Positions 18,935 to 28,166 of a stretch of 64,000 nt of DNA are shown in pieces. Both the position numbers and the translations under genes were made by a program. Below the pieces are notes generated by a model that saw only the letters and a list, made by a program, of their open reading frames with translations, made no database searches and was not told the DNA's origin. The stretch spans positions 88,660 through 152,659 of the forward strand of contig VMDC01000013.1 in assembly GCA_008081045.1 (NCBI GenBank). Reading direction: 5' to 3'. Every line of letters starts with the position of its first letter. Position 1 is the stretch's first letter. This DNA comes from Gammaproteobacteria bacterium (lineage in GTDB: Bacteria > Pseudomonadota > Gammaproteobacteria > Pseudomonadales > Pseudohongiellaceae).

Positions 18935-19516
18935 CTAAACCAAGCCTCGCGAGATGGCATAACGGTTCAGTGGCCGTTGGTTCCGTTGAGACGCGGCAGG
19001 CACGATGTCGATACAATCAACCGGACAGGGTTCAACACACAGATCGCAGCCAGTACATTCGCTGGTAAGGACCGTGTGCATTGTCTTCGCACTGCCTAAG
19101 ATGGCATCAACCGGGCAGGCTTGAATACATTTGGTGCAGCCGATGCATTCAGGTTCCCGGATAACTGCAACGAGTGGCTCTTTCTGAGGTGTGCCATGAC
19201 GGGGGTTTAATGGTTCCGGCGGTTCATTGAGAAGTCTGGCAAGCCTTAGAATCAGGTGCTCACCTCCCGGCGGGCACTGGTTGATCGGTTCTCCGTCACT
19301 GATTGCTTCTGCATATGGCAGGCAGCCGGGAAAGCCGCATTGTCCGCACTGGGTTTGCGGAAGTTCAGCGTGAACAAGTTCGACGACAGAGCGCTGTTTT
19401 TGTTGCTCCGCAGCCAGTGTGCGGTGAAGCCTCAAGCCCAAAAAGAACGCTGTCAGCAGAATTGCTGACCACGCCAACAAGGTTACAGCGAGCTGTTCGT
19501 TCAGAGGCAGCATCAT
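18935..19516 (-). CDS. rnfB: Electron transport complex subunit RnfB
   Basis: RnfB takes electrons from ferredoxin. It has one N-terminal membrane helix (about residues 8-30), then the Fe4S4 domain [12 protein letters not shown] with a fourth cysteine in INQCPPGG, and then two ferredoxin motifs, [12 protein letters not shown] and [12 protein letters not shown]. All cluster cysteines are intact over 193 residues. The stop is followed immediately by rnfC and the start immediately follows rnfA. Its normal partner for onward transfer is the RnfA/RnfE membrane cluster, which appears missing here. Confidence 0.95.
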   Translation of the reverse strand: MMLPLNEQLAVTLLAWSAILLTAFFLGLRLHRTLAAEQQKQRSVVELVHAELPQTQCGQCGFPGCLPYAEAISDGEPINQCPPGGEHLILRLARLLNEPPEPLNPRHGTPQKEPLVAVIREPECIGCTKCIQACPVDAILGSAKTMHTVLTSECTGCDLCVEPCPVDCIDIVPAASQRNQRPLNRYAISRGLV

Positions 19517-20092
19517 TCAAACAAGGCCCGAAAAACCCAGCATGGCCATCGCGGCGATGCCGGCGCTGATCATGTACAGAGGCCCATGTCTGAAACAGGC
19601 CGGTGCGTCACAGCTGTCCAGGCGCTGTCGCAATGCTGTGAATGCCAACAGCGTTACCGCAAAGCCGGCAGCAGCGCCTAAGGTAGTGGCAAGTAACTCG
19701 CCCGCACTGCCAAGGCTCTGCGTATTGCGCAGACTCAGTCCGATGACCGCACTGTTGCTGCTGAGCAAGACGACTGCGAGACGCTGTCGCCTCGCAGTCA
19801 GCGGGTAGCGCTGGCTCAGGATGGGCATCAACATGCTGACAGTGCCGGTTGATAGCATGATAAAGCACACCAAGCTGAGCGCTTCGAGTTGCAAAGGCTC
19901 AAGCACGAGGTGGTATGCGCTTAGGTTGACTATGCCGCTCAGCGTAAGAATCAGAAAGCTGATTAAACCCAGTTCGCTTGCCGAGCGAAGACTCGTGGAG
20001 AAAGTCAGGAGGGAAGAGGCTCCCAGTAGCTGCACCAGAGCGAGATTATTCACCAGTGCGGCGGTCAGGATATTGCCGAAAAGTGAGTCCAA
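19517..20092 (-). CDS. rnfA: Electron transport complex subunit RnfA, lacking the cluster cysteines
   Basis: RnfA is a six-helix membrane subunit related to RnfE. The alignment with E. coli RsxA is continuous, from ALVNNLALVQLLG to the tail GIAAMAMLGFSGLV, over 191 residues. The two conserved cysteines are both serine: GLCP reads GASS (Ser26) and TTNCAVLG reads SSNSAVIG (Ser114). They normally bind half of the intramembrane [2Fe-2S]. The start is TTG at 20092 with no strong ribosome binding site. It is first in rnfABCDE-nth, 80 bases after the protease gene. Confidence 0.9.
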   Translation of the reverse strand: MDSLFGNILTAALVNNLALVQLLGASSLLTFSTSLRSASELGLISFLILTLSGIVNLSAYHLVLEPLQLEALSLVCFIMLSTGTVSMLMPILSQRYPLTARRQRLAVVLLSSNSAVIGLSLRNTQSLGSAGELLATTLGAAAGFAVTLLAFTALRQRLDSCDAPACFRHGPLYMISAGIAAMAMLGFSGLV

Positions 20093-20172
20093 GGTGCTGT
20101 CCGCGCTATTCTGTCAAGAAATACAGTGCGAGTTTAACATGACCGCCCGTGCTTATTACTCTGGCGTCTGAA

Positions 20173-21702
20173 TCAGTCGAATAAACCCTGTGAATAGGCC
20201 GCAGGGATACGATACTGGCTGAGGATGCTGTCTTCCGACGCAACAGCTGCTTCGTGATTAATCACCATCTGGTAGCCGTTCTTATTTTTGAAAACGACAT
20301 TTTCCGAGTTGTTCTCTCGCAATTTCCTGGCAAAGTGACCAAAGTCGATGATGTTCTCTCCGTTTACAGAGTCGACAACCCAGTTCCTCCAGTCGTGATA
20401 GCCCAGATTTACGTCCGCAGCGAGTACCTGCAGCGCGACGACTAATTCCCGTCTTTCGGGTGTCGCCCACTCATTGCGTGCCTGAAGCAGACTGACAGGC
20501 GCTGTTCGGCCCCAGTCATTGCCCCAGCGTTTGATCAAGTTCATGTTCAGCGGCACGAATACGATGCCACCGTAGATGAAGTACTGGGGTATTTCATCGA
20601 ACTTCTCGCCGCGGACGAGGCTGAAGCCTTTTCGGCTTTGCATCGCCTGTAGCGACGTTTGAATGAGATTGCCATCCCGGGCAAACGTCAGTTCAATTTG
20701 GTCATGCAAATGATGCATATCAATTGCGTGTTTGTAATCAGTCAGGACATCCTGACTGATCTGGATCGTGCCATCATCAGCGATGTCATAGTCATCGATT
20801 TTCAGTATTACGTCATTCTCCTGAAGGATGCCATCTGCCGGGGAGCCTTCAAAAACTTTGATCACCAGCACGCCATTTTCGTCTCTATCAAGGCCATAGG
20901 CTGCTTTCGCCGACGGGCTGTCCAGAGCTTGTGTGCGAAAGCCCAGATCCGGAAATCCATCGAGCGTTCCGTCTTCGCTGTCCTTCAGTACATGTCTGAC
21001 GATGTCCGGTGGCACAAAGTAGCCCAGGTTTTCCGCCCGCCCGCCGGCATTTGCCTGCATTACTACCCCGACGATCTGCTGGTCTACGATGACGGGTCCA
21101 CCACTGTTGCCCGGGTTAATCGCTGCGTCAATTTGTCCGGCCAGCAGATAGGTGCCGGCATGCGCATAGACCTGTTGCTCCACCCTGGAGAGTATGCCTT
21201 TGGTGATGCTCAGAGTTTTGCCACCAATGGGATATCCATACACAGAGACTTCCTGCAGCGGTTCGGGCAGGTCGCCGATGGTCAGCGCCTTGAGATCAGC
21301 AAAGAATTCAGGGTCGTCAACAGTGATCAGTGCGAGATCCGCTTCATGCGAAATGAACGTGACTCTGGCCTGATATCGACGTGGATCATTATGCTTTTGC
21401 GCTTGCACGTAACTCGCATTTGCGACCACATGTGCGTTGGTCAATATTCTGCTGTTCTCGATGACTGCACCGGAACCGCTGGATTGCCGGGGAGTGAGTA
21501 GACGCCATGGCGTGAAGTAATCTGGCTCGGCCTGTGTGGTGTAGATTTTGATGACCGAGTCTTCAATACTATGCCCGTCAGCCAATGCCGGGGTTGTCGC
21601 GGCTGCCTGCAAGCACAGTATGATCGTCGAAGCGATGACCCTGGCGTGAGGGCGCAGCGCATTGATTGTCTCCAAGATCCAGTGATAGGTCGGGTTGGTC
21701 AT
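20173..21702 (-). CDS. Deg-family trypsin-like serine protease with PDZ domain
   Basis: The catalytic triad is visible: His in ILTNAHVV, Asp in EADLALITV, and Ser in NPGNSGGPVI. A PDZ domain follows (FEGSPADGILQENDVILKI) and a C-terminal region of about 200 residues resembles the second PDZ-like part of Deg proteases of the plant Deg9/bacterial DegP-like type. A hydrophobic stretch at residues 20-42 (VIASTIILCLQAAATTPALA) looks like a signal peptide, so the protease is probably periplasmic. It lies on the same strand as metG and rnfA, with gaps of about 275 and 80 bases. The substrate is unknown. Confidence 0.88.
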   Translation of the reverse strand: MTNPTYHWILETINALRPHARVIASTIILCLQAAATTPALADGHSIEDSVIKIYTTQAEPDYFTPWRLLTPRQSSGSGAVIENSRILTNAHVVANASYVQAQKHNDPRRYQARVTFISHEADLALITVDDPEFFADLKALTIGDLPEPLQEVSVYGYPIGGKTLSITKGILSRVEQQVYAHAGTYLLAGQIDAAINPGNSGGPVIVDQQIVGVVMQANAGGRAENLGYFVPPDIVRHVLKDSEDGTLDGFPDLGFRTQALDSPSAKAAYGLDRDENGVLVIKVFEGSPADGILQENDVILKIDDYDIADDGTIQISQDVLTDYKHAIDMHHLHDQIELTFARDGNLIQTSLQAMQSRKGFSLVRGEKFDEIPQYFIYGGIVFVPLNMNLIKRWGNDWGRTAPVSLLQARNEWATPERRELVVALQVLAADVNLGYHDWRNWVVDSVNGENIIDFGHFARKLRENNSENVVFKNKNGYQMVINHEAAVASEDSILSQYRIPAAYSQGLFD

Positions 21703-21727
21703 ACGGTACCGCTCATAGTTTGGTGAG

Positions 21728-21937
21728 TTACTTCGGGTCTGTTATTCCCTTGTCACAGGAAAGGCCTGTTTCTTCGTTAAACGACCGCGCAAACAATACG
21801 GTTCTTGATCGGTATGCGCCGCGGCAGTGCCCGTCCATCGGTGTTTTCCGGCAGTCCGGTACAGAGATCGTACGGATGGTAAGCCATGCTCCAGCAACTG
21901 CCAGCAAACTCAGAATCGTTCCCCAACCAGGCCTCAC
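21728..21937 (-). CDS. Possible small membrane-anchored protein (uncertain)
   Basis: A 69-codon frame between metG and the protease begins with GTG at 21937, preceded by ggaag two bases upstream. Residues 7-25 are hydrophobic (TILSLLAVAGAWLTIRTI), followed by a polar tail with three cysteines. I recognise no family. A second overlapping frame on the same strand is less plausible. The evidence is only a weak ribosome binding site and one hydrophobic segment, so this may be chance. Confidence 0.25.
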   Translation of the reverse strand: MRPGWGTILSLLAVAGAWLTIRTISVPDCRKTPMDGHCRGAYRSRTVLFARSFNEETGLSCDKGITDPK

Positions 21938-21977
21938 GACTTCCGCAAGCAGCCCGATTGCAGGTAATCAATGATGC

Positions 21978-24005
21978 TCAAGTAACCCGCAGGCCGGGAC
22001 TCGCACCGGAGTCCGGCTCCAGCAGCCAGATGTCTTTGCCGCCCGGCCCGGCGGCAAGAATCATTCCTTCAGAGACGCCAAATTTCATTTTGCGGGCTTG
22101 TAAATTTGCCACCACAACAGTGAGTTTTCCTGACAGGTCCGCCGGATCGTAAGCGGATTTTATTCCGGAAAAAACTTGCTTAAATATGGGTTGACCCTTG
22201 CTGTCCTGGCCCAGATCAAGCTTCAAGCAGAGGAGTTTGTCAGCGCCTTCGACGTGCGTGGCTTCAACAATTCTTGCAATACGCAGATCAATTTTTGCGA
22301 AGTCCTCGAATGCAATCTCTGGTTCGAAGTGACTCTCCGCTGCGGTGGCAACGGCCGTTTCATTGTGTGCTTTGCTTGCATCTATCATGGCGGCAATCTT
22401 GTCTGGTTCAACCCGAGTGATCAGGGCTTGGAATTTGTTGATACGATGGTTGGTCAACAGGGCATCGACATCCCGCCAGAGCAACGGGTCAATATTGAGG
22501 AATGCCTCAGCTTTTTCCGTAAGACCGGGCAGGACCGGTTTCAGGTAACAAAGAAGTAGCCGGAAAGCATTAATCCCGGTACTGCAAATCGCCTGCAGCT
22601 CGACGGATTGTTTGTCTGTCTTTGCCAGTACCCAGGGTTCTTTGTCGTTGATGTACTGATTGGCCTTGTCGGCCTGCGCCATGATCAATCGAATCGCTTT
22701 TCCGTACTCGCGACTGTCATAGTGTTCAGTGACTTCTGCTTTGATGGACTGAATCCCGGCGAGCAGCTCAGGGTTATCCGGATTTTCTGCCAGCATGCCG
22801 TCGAAACCCTTGTGGATGAATCCAGCGCAGCGGCTGGCAATATTGACAACCTTCCCGACCAGGTCGGCATTCACTCTGAGCGCAAAATCCTCCAGGTTTA
22901 AGTCCAGATCATCTATGCCGGAACTGAGCTTTGCTGCCAGATAATATCTCAGATATTCCGGGTTCAGATGATCGAGATAGGTGCGCGCATTGACGAACGT
23001 CCCGCGAGATTTAGACATCTTTGTGCCGTCGACCGTCAGAAAACCATGGGCGAAGACAGCGGTCGGTGTTCGGTAACCTGAACTGGTCAGCACCGCAGGC
23101 CAGAACAGCGTGTGAAAATTGATGATGTCCTTGCCGATGAAATGATAGAGCTCTGCATCGGAGTCGGGAAGCCAGTAACTGTCGAAGTCCAGGCCTTCGC
23201 GATCGCAGAAATTTTTAAAGCTGGCCATATAGCCGATCGGGGCGTCGACCCAGACGTAGAAATACTTGCCCGGTGCATCGGGGATTTCGAATCCGAAGTA
23301 GGGCGCGTCACGACTGATATCCCACTGCTGCAGATCCTGATCGAGCCATTCGCTCAGCTTGTTGGCAACCTGATCCTGCAATGTGCCCGAGCGCGTCCAG
23401 ACTTTCAGCATGTCCTTGAATGCTGGCAGGTCGAAGAAGAAATGTTCGGATTCCTTTTCTATCGGAACAGCCCCTGAAATGGCGCTGCGCGGTGAAATGA
23501 GTTCAGAGGGGCTGTAGGTCGAACCGCATGCTTCGCAATTGTCACCATACTGCTCCTCAGCGTGGCATTTCGGGCATGTCCCGATGATATACCGGTCGGC
23601 GAGAAACAGATTTTTTTCCGGATCGAACAGTTGCTTGATCGAGCGACGGTGGATGTGTCCGTTGCTTTCCATGGCCTGGTACATCGATTCGGAAAAGTTT
23701 CGATTTTCTTCAGAGTGCGTTGTGTAGAAGTTATCGAAACCAATCAGAAAATCCGAAAAATCCTGCTGATGTTGCCGGTTAACCCGGTCGATAAGCTCCT
23801 CCGGGGTGATGCCCTGGGATTGGGCGCTCAGCATGATTGCAGTCCCGTGGGCGTCATCGGCACAAACCCAGATGCAGTCATGCCCCTGAAGTTTTTGCAG
23901 GCGAACCCAGATATCGGTCTGAATCGCCTCCATCAGATGACCGAGGTGGATGTCTCCGTTGGCGTAGGGAAGTGCGCTGGTGACAAGAATTTTGCGCTTA
24001 TTCAC
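21978..24005 (-). CDS. metG: Methionyl-tRNA synthetase
   Basis: MetG charges tRNA-Met. The class I signature appears as HLGH (residues 22-25) and the second as KMSKSRG near residue 333. The zinc-binding knuckle has four cysteines in [19 protein letters not shown]-terminal EMAP/Trbp111-type tRNA-binding domain (about residues 575-675, [20 protein letters not shown]) gives the long dimeric form of 675 residues. In Pseudomonas metG lies between dcd-mrp and rnf; the order here is the same except that a rubredoxin gene replaces mrp. Confidence 0.97.
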   Translation of the reverse strand: MNKRKILVTSALPYANGDIHLGHLMEAIQTDIWVRLQKLQGHDCIWVCADDAHGTAIMLSAQSQGITPEELIDRVNRQHQQDFSDFLIGFDNFYTTHSEENRNFSESMYQAMESNGHIHRRSIKQLFDPEKNLFLADRYIIGTCPKCHAEEQYGDNCEACGSTYSPSELISPRSAISGAVPIEKESEHFFFDLPAFKDMLKVWTRSGTLQDQVANKLSEWLDQDLQQWDISRDAPYFGFEIPDAPGKYFYVWVDAPIGYMASFKNFCDREGLDFDSYWLPDSDAELYHFIGKDIINFHTLFWPAVLTSSGYRTPTAVFAHGFLTVDGTKMSKSRGTFVNARTYLDHLNPEYLRYYLAAKLSSGIDDLDLNLEDFALRVNADLVGKVVNIASRCAGFIHKGFDGMLAENPDNPELLAGIQSIKAEVTEHYDSREYGKAIRLIMAQADKANQYINDKEPWVLAKTDKQSVELQAICSTGINAFRLLLCYLKPVLPGLTEKAEAFLNIDPLLWRDVDALLTNHRINKFQALITRVEPDKIAAMIDASKAHNETAVATAAESHFEPEIAFEDFAKIDLRIARIVEATHVEGADKLLCLKLDLGQDSKGQPIFKQVFSGIKSAYDPADLSGKLTVVVANLQARKMKFGVSEGMILAAGPGGKDIWLLEPDSGASPGLRVT

Positions 24006-24094
24006 TTGTTAATCTCGCGTCAATTGCTGAGGTCTATCAGCGGCTGCCTGAACGGCAGCTGCAGTCGACAGATGGTAATCACGTTGCTGATGTT

Positions 24095-24259
24095 CTACAA
24101 CTCAACCATCTCGAAGTCATCTTTGCCCACGCCGCAGTCAGGGCACATCCAATCGTCCGGGATGTCTTCCCAGGGCGTGCCCGGTGCGATGCCGTCTTCC
24201 GGCAGGCCTGACTCTTCGTCATAGATAAAACCACAAACAATGCACTGCCATTGTTTCAT
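24095..24259 (-). CDS. Rubredoxin
   Basis: This is a 54-residue one-iron electron carrier. Two knuckles, [11 protein letters not shown] and [11 protein letters not shown], provide the four cysteine ligands, and [11 protein letters not shown] is a classic rubredoxin block. I start it at the ATG at 24259 (MKQWQC); a longer frame upstream has no homology. It is on the same strand as metG, 89 bases upstream. Its partner is not obvious: alkane hydroxylase and rubredoxin reductase genes are absent here. Confidence 0.95.
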   Translation of the reverse strand: MKQWQCIVCGFIYDEESGLPEDGIAPGTPWEDIPDDWMCPDCGVGKDDFEMVEL

Positions 24260-24435
24260 TGAAGACTCCTCTGCGGAAATGCCTGATGCGTGCGGGCTCG
24301 TCCAGGCGATGTGCCGGGACTGCATGGCTCGCTGGCTCAGGCGAATTCTTAAGTGACTCGGCGACTGAAGGCAGTCGCGTAAGGTGAAAGCTAACAGCGC
24401 AATGATACGTTAGGTCGGTAGAATTTCCAAACAAA

Positions 24436-24505
24436 CGCCCGTGATGTCATGGCGAAATAACAGGATTCGCATTATCATGCGCGCTTCTAATCACGGGCGC
24501 TTTTT
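24436..24505 (+). promoter_or_regulatory. Inverted repeat plus T-run in the dcd leader (possible attenuator)
   Basis: The 10-base arm cgcccgtgat (24436-24445) is matched exactly by atcacgggcg (24490-24499), separated by 44 bases. The second arm is followed by CTTTTT and then directly by the dcd ribosome binding site ggagga. A stem of this kind resembles an intrinsic terminator placed before a gene. The loop is long, so the structure may instead be a chance or operator-type repeat. Confidence 0.35.
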
Positions 24506-24522
24506 CCGGAGGAATTCCTGGC

Positions 24523-25092
24523 ATGACAATCAAATCGGATCGGTGGATAAGGGAGATGGCGAGTGCGCAGGGCATGATTGATCCGTTTGAGCCCGCGCAG
24601 GTAAGGTTTGTCGAAAATCGGAAAGTCATCTCTTATGGAACGTCGAGTTATGGCTACGATGTCCGCTGCGCCAGTGAGTTTAAGATTTTTACCAATGTAC
24701 ACACCACCAACGTGGTGGACCCCAAGAATTTTGACGAAACCAGCTTCGTCAGTATCGAGGAACCCGTTTGCGTCATACCGCCGAATTCGTTTGCGCTGGC
24801 CCGGACGGTAGAATATTTCCGGATTCCCAAAGATGTGCTGACTGTTTGCTTAGGTAAATCCACCTATGCGCGGTGCGGTATAATCGTCAACGTGACCCCT
24901 CTCGAGCCGGAATGGGAAGGGCATGTCACGCTGGAATTTTCGAACACGACTCCATTGCCTGCCAAAATATACGCAAATGAGGGAGTTGCTCAGATGCTTT
25001 TTTATCAATCTGATGAGCAGTGTGAAGTGACCTATAAACAGCGGGGCGGCAAATATATGGGGCAGACCGGAGTCACTACACCGAAGGCTTGA
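24523..25092 (+). CDS. dcd: dCTP deaminase
   Basis: Dcd deaminates dCTP to dUTP, feeding dTTP synthesis. The 189 residues match throughout: [13 protein letters not shown] at the start, SSYGYDVRC, the active-site block [21 protein letters not shown] with the catalytic Glu, and a C-terminal [12 protein letters not shown]. The start has a strong ribosome binding site (ggaggaatt) ten bases upstream. It is divergent from the rubredoxin gene and appears to be transcribed alone. Confidence 0.97.
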   Translation: MTIKSDRWIREMASAQGMIDPFEPAQVRFVENRKVISYGTSSYGYDVRCASEFKIFTNVHTTNVVDPKNFDETSFVSIEEPVCVIPPNSFALARTVEYFRIPKDVLTVCLGKSTYARCGIIVNVTPLEPEWEGHVTLEFSNTTPLPAKIYANEGVAQMLFYQSDEQCEVTYKQRGGKYMGQTGVTTPKA

Positions 25093-25772
25093 ATGCTGAA
25101 TATAAGCCTGGTCGAACAAAGACCAGGGAAAGACCGGGAAAAGAACGGAAAAGGGCCGGAAAAGACCGGCAAAAGACCGGAAATGGCGCACCGGGTCACC
25201 CTGGCAGGGGTCTGACCACCTTCTTTCTACGATGAGCTCTGCTTCTGGTCACTCACTGTTTTGCGCGGTGGATGGCGACGGAATCTTGGCGCTCGCACCT
25301 CGAATCGTCAATTTTACGGCGCTAAATTTCCTGAATTCTCCACGCGAGATCGCATCACTTGGGTTGCGGTCGCCCTGAAGCCTGCGTCATACGGGCCTTA
25401 TCACCCGGCCTCGCAATTTCTGCAGCTCTTGGAACGCTTTTTGCAAAACTCCTTCTGTCTAGCGAAACCGCTACGGATTGTCGGGCGCTGAGCAGGATCC
25501 GGTGCCGGCAGGCTGTCTGGCCAGTGTGTCGACATGAGAATGATTTTGTTTAACGGCAAAGGCCTGGAACAAACCGGTCTGGTGTGGCGCTCAGGCATTC
25601 TGGGTTGAACGCGGTTGCATGAGCAATACCTGGAGTCACGGCGACACGGCTTCCGGGAAGCCGACGTCGCACAGGGACTTGGAACTGCCCAGCGTGCTGA
25701 CTGACCAATAAGAAAAGATGCTCAACCGCTTGAAGCAGTCCGGTTGTTTGTATCAGAGAATGGGAAAACAAA
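25093..25772. other. Non-coding gap between dcd and fliA
   Basis: These 680 bases hold the hairpin and tandem repeat at the left end and nothing else I can assign. Short frames on both strands have no ribosome binding sites or recognisable products. In Pseudomonas the genes flhF and fleN precede fliA; I looked for their motifs (P-loop, MinD-type signatures) and saw none. One frame ends with TGA overlapping the fliA ATG, which could be a scar of a lost upstream gene, but its 18 residues are not diagnostic. Confidence 0.5.
25107..25183. repeat. Hairpin and degenerate tandem repeat after dcd
   Basis: A perfect seven-base stem (cctggtc / gaccagg, 25107-25127, loop of seven) lies 15 bases after the dcd stop. 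From 25121 the second arm leads into about six degenerate 10-11 base units of the form gaccggaaaa, running to 25183. There is no T-run, so it is not a textbook terminator, although the hairpin may stop transcription. The repeats look like slippage products of one arm. Confidence 0.6.
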
Positions 25773-26522
25773 ATGAGTGCAGCAACTGGCGCTTCTGCTA
25801 TTGAGAAAAACGAAGCGAGTGCTGAAGCGCAAGAAGAAAACCTGACAGAGGTTGTCGATCGTTACTCACCGCTTGTGAAGCGAATCGCCCACCATTTGCT
25901 GTTGCGTATGCCTGCCAGTGTCCAGATTGACGACCTGATTCAGTCGGGGATGATCGGCCTGCTGGAAGCAGCGAAAAAATACGATGTATCGAAAGGGGCA
26001 AGTTTTGAAACCTACGCGGGCATCAGGATTCGCGGCTCGATGCTGGACGAGGTCAGGAAGGGCGATTGGGCGCCTCGCTCTGTCCACCGCAAGTCGCGTA
26101 AAGTGGCCGAAGCGATCAAGGCAATTGAAGCGCGCACCGGCAAGGATGCCAAAGACGTTGAAGTCGCCAAAGAAATGGACATTGATCTCAACGCCTACTA
26201 TGCGATTCTGCAGGATGCTTCCGGAAGCCGATTATTCAGCTTTGACGACATTATGGAAGGTGACGACTCTGCCATTGAGATGGCGGCCGGTGAGCTGATT
26301 GGACCCTGCGACGGTCTGCAACGAGATACGTTTAAGGCGCACCTTTCACGGGCAATTGATGGTCTGCCTGAGCGTGAAAAATTGGTCCTTGCTTTGTATT
26401 ATGACGAGGAGTTGAACCTCAAGGAGATAGGCGAGGTGATCGGAGTCAGTGAATCCAGGGTGAGTCAGATACACAGCCAGGCAGCGATGCGGCTCAGAGC
26501 GCGTTTGTCTGACTGGAGCTAA
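25773..26522 (+). CDS. fliA: Flagellar-type sigma factor FliA (sigma-28), isolated from flagellar genes
   Basis: The 249 residues contain sigma region 2 (QIDDLIQSGMIGLLEAAKKY and SFETYAGIRIRGSMLDEVRK), a region 3 segment, and region 4 (LPEREKLVLALYYDEELNLK and SESRVSQIHSQA). No region 1.1 is present, as expected for FliA, which directs transcription of late flagellar genes. All parts look intact. In Pseudomonas fliA is followed by cheYZ, cheAB, motCD and cheW before ccmA; here ccmA follows after 155 bases and no flagellar or chemotaxis gene is in the window. Confidence 0.9.
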   Translation: MSAATGASAIEKNEASAEAQEENLTEVVDRYSPLVKRIAHHLLLRMPASVQIDDLIQSGMIGLLEAAKKYDVSKGASFETYAGIRIRGSMLDEVRKGDWAPRSVHRKSRKVAEAIKAIEARTGKDAKDVEVAKEMDIDLNAYYAILQDASGSRLFSFDDIMEGDDSAIEMAAGELIGPCDGLQRDTFKAHLSRAIDGLPEREKLVLALYYDEELNLKEIGEVIGVSESRVSQIHSQAAMRLRARLSDWS

Positions 26523-26677
26523 ACCTTCAGGCGCTTCTTGCCAGCGATCCAAAGCGCGCCAAACGATTCGTCCCTCGGGTGCGGTCGCCAAGGGTGCCTG
26601 TCTACTTTCCTCGAACTGACCCACAATTCTGCTCTATCTTTTAGTGCGGGAGCCTCTTCTGCGGTACTCTTTAGCCT

Positions 26678-27364
26678 ATGGACAAGCAACCTTCAGAACG
26701 GACGGAGCAGGTGGAGACGCTTACTCCGTTGTTGGCGGTCGATGATCTCTTCTGTGAACGGGATGAGCGCGTGTTATTTCAAAATCTCAGCTTTCGGCTG
26801 GCTGAAGGGCAGGTGCTTCAAATCAAAGGCGGTAACGGCTCCGGAAAGACGACCTTGCTGCGGATTCTCTGTGGATTGAACGACAACTATCAGGGCCTGA
26901 TTCGATGGCGCGGAGAATTGCTCGCGAATTGTGTTGAAGAGTTCCGCGACGGAATGCTCTACCTTGGACATCGAGTGGGGGTCAGCAAGGTGCTCACTCC
27001 AAGAGAAAATTTACTGTGGTCAGGTCATCTGCACAGACAAATCAGCGCGGACGAAATGGATGCGGCTCTTGCGCAGGTCGGTCTTCGGGGTTTTGAAGAT
27101 TCGCAGTGCTTCACGCTGTCTGCAGGACAGCATCAACGGGTCAGCCTCGCTCGGCTTTTATTATCAGAAGCGCGTCTTTGGGTGCTGGATGAACCCTTCA
27201 CAACGCTCGATGTCGGGGGTGTCGCATTTCTGGAAAATCTGATTGGGCAGCACAGCGATCGGGGCGGTTCGGTTCTTGTTACGACTCACCACACTCTGGC
27301 TGTCGACGGTCTCACTGAACTGACGCTAGGGATGGGCCAAATGCCGCGAGGTTCGCTGTCGTGA
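26678..27364 (+). CDS. ccmA: Cytochrome c maturation ATPase CcmA
   Basis: CcmA is the ATPase of the CcmABCD module that releases haem-loaded CcmE. The Walker A motif GGNGSGKTT is near residues 52-60, the signature is LSAGQHQRVSLARL, and Walker B with its glutamate is LWVLDEPFTTLD. The 228 residues include an N-terminal extension of about 15. It overlaps ccmB by four bases and starts the nine-gene ccmABCDEFGHI operon, all on the plus strand. Confidence 0.96.
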   Translation: MDKQPSERTEQVETLTPLLAVDDLFCERDERVLFQNLSFRLAEGQVLQIKGGNGSGKTTLLRILCGLNDNYQGLIRWRGELLANCVEEFRDGMLYLGHRVGVSKVLTPRENLLWSGHLHRQISADEMDAALAQVGLRGFEDSQCFTLSAGQHQRVSLARLLLSEARLWVLDEPFTTLDVGGVAFLENLIGQHSDRGGSVLVTTHHTLAVDGLTELTLGMGQMPRGSLS

Positions 27365-28050
27365 GTGCAGCGCGCTCAACGCTTGCCGGGGCGGTAGTTG
27401 CAACATTGCGAAGAGATTTGCTGATCGCCTATAAACGAAAGAATGATCTGTTCAATCCGTTTATGTTTTTTGTGCTGGTAGCAACCTTGTTCCCAATCGG
27501 AATTTCACCGGAGCCTGAGGCGCTTGGAGAGATCTCGGCGGGTGTGCTGTGGATTTCGGCGTTGCTTGCTTCTCTGCTGGCTATGGACAATCTGTTCCGT
27601 GCGGACTTCGAAGATGGCTCTCTGGAACTGCTGATGCTCAGTCCCCACCCGCTTTATTTCCTGGTGCTGGCGAAGAATATTGCCCACTGGTTAGTCAGTG
27701 GATTGCCGATTGTGTTGGTGTCGCCGCTGATTGCCTATATGCTGAATTTTCCTGAAGGTGCGTATTCGACGTTGGTGTTGACCTTACTGCTTGGTACGCC
27801 GGTGCTCAGCTTGCTGGGCTCCATCGGCGTCGCTTTGACCGTCGGCCTGGGGAGTCGGGGGCTGATTCTGGCGGTCATTACCCTTCCCATGAGTGTTCCC
27901 GTGCTGATCGCAGGGACCCTGACCGTCTCACAAACCCTCGAAGGCGCCTCGCTGTCAGGGTATCTGGCGATCATGGGGGCAATGCTGGTTGCGGCACTGA
28001 CACTGGCGCCGCTGGCTTCCGCTGCCGCCTTGCGTATCAGTGTAAACTGA
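27361..28050 (+). CDS. ccmB: Cytochrome c maturation membrane protein CcmB
   Basis: CcmB is the six-span membrane partner of CcmA. The protein has 229 residues, with RRDLLIAYKRKNDLFNPFMFF at its start and the conserved FRADFEDGSLELLMLSPHPL near residues 80-99. It begins with GTG overlapping the end of ccmA. Membrane segments are evident through the C-terminal half. A gap of 116 bases separates it from ccmC. Confidence 0.95.
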   Translation: MSAARSTLAGAVVATLRRDLLIAYKRKNDLFNPFMFFVLVATLFPIGISPEPEALGEISAGVLWISALLASLLAMDNLFRADFEDGSLELLMLSPHPLYFLVLAKNIAHWLVSGLPIVLVSPLIAYMLNFPEGAYSTLVLTLLLGTPVLSLLGSIGVALTVGLGSRGLILAVITLPMSVPVLIAGTLTVSQTLEGASLSGYLAIMGAMLVAALTLAPLASAAALRISVN

Positions 28051-28166
28051 CAGCTTGTAGTCCATTTTGCGTTTATCCGCGTAATAACAATAGGTTACAA
28101 TGTCACGCTGATTGGGCTACAGAAGCCGTGGTATAGTGCTTCTCCTGAATTTTTCGGTACCTGAAG

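Noticed and set aside
25550..25771. Possible remains of fleN or flhF before fliA
   Set aside because: No P-loop or MinD-type motif in any frame. Only an overlapping TGA at the fliA start hints at a former upstream gene.
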